DNA of 13,811 nt, taken from CAYJAD01 sp964369995. GTDB lineage: Bacteria; Desulfobacterota; Desulfovibrionia; Desulfovibrionales; Desulfovibrionaceae. Within the stretch, counting starts at the first letter, position 1. Each line of letters opens with the position of its first letter. Positions 12,622 to 13,811 of this stretch are shown here, one piece after another. Under the pieces are notes generated by a model. That model was given only the letters and a program-made list of their open reading frames with translations, was not told where the DNA came from and did no database searches. Both the position numbers and the translations under genes were made by a program. The DNA lies in NCBI GenBank assembly GCA_964369995.1, contig CAYJHH010000078.1:1-13811 (forward strand), given 5' to 3'.

Positions 12622-13101
12622 CTAGTTATTTTTCAAATGTTGAATAATTGCATGTGCATCTTGCCCTTGAAGTTCATGCAAAGGCCGGTTGCAAACTGTA
12701 TGACATAATTCATTAGGTTCAATTCCTCTTTTTCTACATTGCCCTGCAATCATATCTCTTTGCTTCTCAGATGCTGGCTTACTGCCACCGCCGTTGTTTT
12801 TTTCTTTGTAAAAAGAAGAAGATGACGTTTGATGTGAGGGTGAAATTGGTATTGAGGTAGTGGCGACTGTAGGTGCTACTTGTGTACTTGTGAGGTGGAC
12901 AAGTTCGGCTGCTCGTTGTTTTGCCATATTCAGTATACTTTCGTTATCGTAAGTGTTGGCAGAAAATGCACTTGCTGTGCCGAAATTTGATATTTCTATA
13001 GTTTCACTATAAACGGTAACCTTAACCACTGCTAGTTGTTCATTTTCTTTAGATGGGATTTGCTCGATAGTGAAAGATACGCTGGGAGGTAACATAGGCA
13101 T
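12622..13101 (-). CDS. Phage ssDNA-metabolism-type protein (uncharacterised)
   Basis: A 159-residue two-part protein. The N-terminal part (about 7-70) has strands VSFTIEQIPS and LAVVKVTVYSETIEISNFG followed by helix NESILNMAKQRAAELVHL, which recalls the helix ('ilemAetRA') of phage and plasmid ERF/Rad52-like or ssDNA-handling proteins. A Thr/Ser/Pro-rich linker (71-108) follows. The C-terminal part (110-157), SEKQRDMIAGQCRKRGIEP, then HELQGQDAHAIIQHLK, matches the small 'T-E-K-Q ... A-s-x-L-I-x-x-L-K' tail seen on many phage recombination proteins. ATG 13101 has AAGGA at a short four-base spacing; ATG 13095 is an alternative. A longer in-frame start at 13260 lacks a ribosome site. A DNA-recombination role is inferred from that tail and from the phage context. 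Confidence 0.6.
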   Translation of the reverse strand: MPMLPPSVSFTIEQIPSKENEQLAVVKVTVYSETIEISNFGTASAFSANTYDNESILNMAKQRAAELVHLTSTQVAPTVATTSIPISPSHQTSSSSFYKEKNNGGGSKPASEKQRDMIAGQCRKRGIEPNELCHTVCNRPLHELQGQDAHAIIQHLKNN

Positions 13102-13259
13102 AACGTCCTTTACCAGAGAATGATAATAAATCTTTCTGGTGGTTAAATTGTTCAAATAAAGAAAAACTTTGAAGTAATGCATGTTATTTAAATATGATAG
13201 AGAAGTATGAGCTATGTGCGGTGAAGGTTTGTGTGTAGTAATCGCAGAACATAGTGCCA

Positions 13260-13308
13260 ATGAATAACTATGAGAAATAAATCAAATAAAAAACAAAGAG
13301 TTATTCAT
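13260..13308. promoter_or_regulatory. 10-bp inverted repeat with A+T-rich spacer
   Basis: ATGAATAACT (13260-13269) and AGTTATTCAT (13299-13308) are perfect complements separated by 29 bases that are almost all A and T. Ten matched bases at this distance are unlikely by chance. Its place upstream of the minus-strand phage operon suggests a repressor operator or a replication/recombination site. Confidence 0.45.
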
Positions 13309-13475
13309 GTTAAATAGATACAATGACTACCCTCTATTTACTTACCACTTTTAAGAACTGACTCGTTGCCCTCCTACTTAATCCCAAATAGCTACCCCTA
13401 CTTGTTTTGAAGAAATAGGCTTTAATCTATCTTCATTGTGTTTTATCCTCTATGGACAAGGGGGTGCTACAGCGT

Positions 13476-13541
13476 GGCATGTTTTAGCTGTAGAATAGCT
13501 ACTAAAAGCCCAAGAAATTAGGCTTTTTAACGGCATGTTTT
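13476..13541 (+). repeat. Direct repeat GGCATGTTTT flanking a terminator
   Basis: GGCATGTTTT occurs at 13476-13485 and 13532-13541, 56 bp apart, with the intrinsic terminator between. Both copies continue with a similar G/T-rich sequence ending in TAG. It could be a binding site or the trace of a small duplication. I do not call it an att site. Confidence 0.35.
13504..13528 (+). terminator. Intrinsic terminator
   Basis: AAAAGCC (13504-13510) pairs with GGCTTTT (13521-13527) around a ten-base loop and ends in TTTTT on the plus strand. The mirrored sequence can also work on the minus strand, where GGGCTTTTAG follows. No gene precedes it on the plus strand in this window, so it may end a small RNA or a read-through transcript. 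Confidence 0.55.
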
Positions 13542-13619
13542 CGGTGATAGTTTAATTTGATATTTCAGTAAAATGATTAGGCTATATGAATGGCTTTACT
13601 AATGAAGAGGAAACTTACA

Positions 13620-13792
13620 ATGTCAACAATACTTTCTGATAAAAGTTTGCAACATATTAAAAGCATACAAAAAAGAAAGATATCCTTGATACAAGAATAC
13701 CTCTTGCTCAAAAAGAACTGGAACGCCTTACTGAGGAGCTCATTGTAAACTTTACCTATCAGCCCGTTGAAAAAGTCGCTCTATCCCAGTAA
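13620..13792 (+). pseudogene. Small hydrophilic protein gene, probably frameshifted in an A-run
   Basis: ATG 13620 (MSTILSDKSLQHIKSIQ) has GAGG upstream. As read, the frame ends after 42 codons at 13748 with an odd tail (YLLLKKNWNALLRSSL). In the -1 frame, starting at the A6 run (13669-13674), a much more protein-like, charged helical sequence continues: DILDTRIPLAQKELERL, then TEELIVNFTYQP, to TAA at 13790-13792. Adding one A to the run joins the two parts into a 57- to 58-residue coiled-coil-like protein. So this is either a gene broken by loss of one A, a sequencing error, or slippage at the A-run. The slippery-heptamer rule is not well met. The product is not recognised. Confidence 0.5.
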
Positions 13793-13811
13793 ACTCCTTC
13801 TCACAGGGAGA

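Larger units (their letters stand above)
13102..13619. other. Long non-coding stretch with regulatory structure
   Basis: I see no convincing gene in these 518 bases. They hold the leader of the minus-strand gene at 13101, a 10-bp inverted repeat (13260-13308), a bulged hairpin (TGAAGA 13408-13413 with TCTTCA 13430-13435), a 10-bp direct repeat and an intrinsic terminator (13504-13528). A small RNA ending at that terminator is possible but not shown. I found no tRNA-like fold that could serve as an attachment site. Confidence 0.4.

Noticed and set aside
13476..13541. Attachment (att) site of the element
   Set aside because: The repeat is only 10 bp, both copies are 56 bp apart in one place, and there is no tRNA or integrase nearby.
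13669..13675. Programmed -1 ribosomal frameshift site
   Set aside because: The A-run does not give a clean X-XXY-YYZ heptamer in the zero frame, and no clear downstream pseudoknot was seen; a one-base deletion is simpler.

Overview
The window looks like part of a prophage or phage-derived integrative element in a Gram-negative bacterium. One gene has a Gram-negative-style lipoprotein signal, and the early phage genes resemble those I remember from Desulfovibrionaceae prophages. That taxonomic guess rests on recall only and is weak. No tRNA, rRNA, CRISPR array, integrase or structural phage gene is visible.

Backbone. The minus strand carries pieces of a phage early/recombination operon: a probable ssDNA-metabolism protein (13101-12622), a small excisionase/AlpA-like HTH protein (12479-12162), an ERF-family ssDNA-annealing protein (2824-2096), a Cas4/AddB-type Fe-S PD-(D/E)XK exonuclease (2016-850), and the start of a small phage protein that runs off the left edge (184-1). 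ERF plus exonuclease forms a two-component recombination pair. A plus-strand RHH antitoxin/RelE-ParE toxin pair (279-847) sits inside this operon, tail to tail with the exonuclease.

Nucleotide module (3012-8685). Five genes lie in two convergent operons whose stop codons overlap at 5653-5656. Plus strand: a three-domain protein (DEDDy-type 3'-5' exonuclease + DUF429 RNase-H-like + P-loop nucleotide-kinase-like), then a COG1428-type deoxynucleoside kinase. Minus strand: an unrecognised 320-residue protein, then an archaeal-type short adenylosuccinate synthetase homologue in which the catalytic Asp of PurA is Ser (as in phage PurZ, which makes the 2-aminoadenine precursor), then a dCTP deaminase/dUTPase-fold protein that lacks the deaminase Arg and Glu and carries a C-terminal membrane segment and coiled coil. 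The module is visibly richer in A+T than the recombination genes. It is the best candidate here for an undescribed system, either for making or handling an unusual deoxynucleotide such as 2-aminoadenine or for nucleotide-based defence.

Second cassette (9161-12093). An XRE regulator faces a three-gene plus-strand operon: a TerB-like protein, an alpha/beta hydrolase fused to a YaaW/UPF0174-like glycine-rich membrane domain, and a small lipoprotein. The divergent promoter region holds repeated TTTTAG/CTAAAA half-sites.

Right end (13102-13811). A largely non-coding stretch holds a 10-bp inverted repeat and an intrinsic terminator. It is followed by a small gene that appears broken by loss of one A in a homopolymer.
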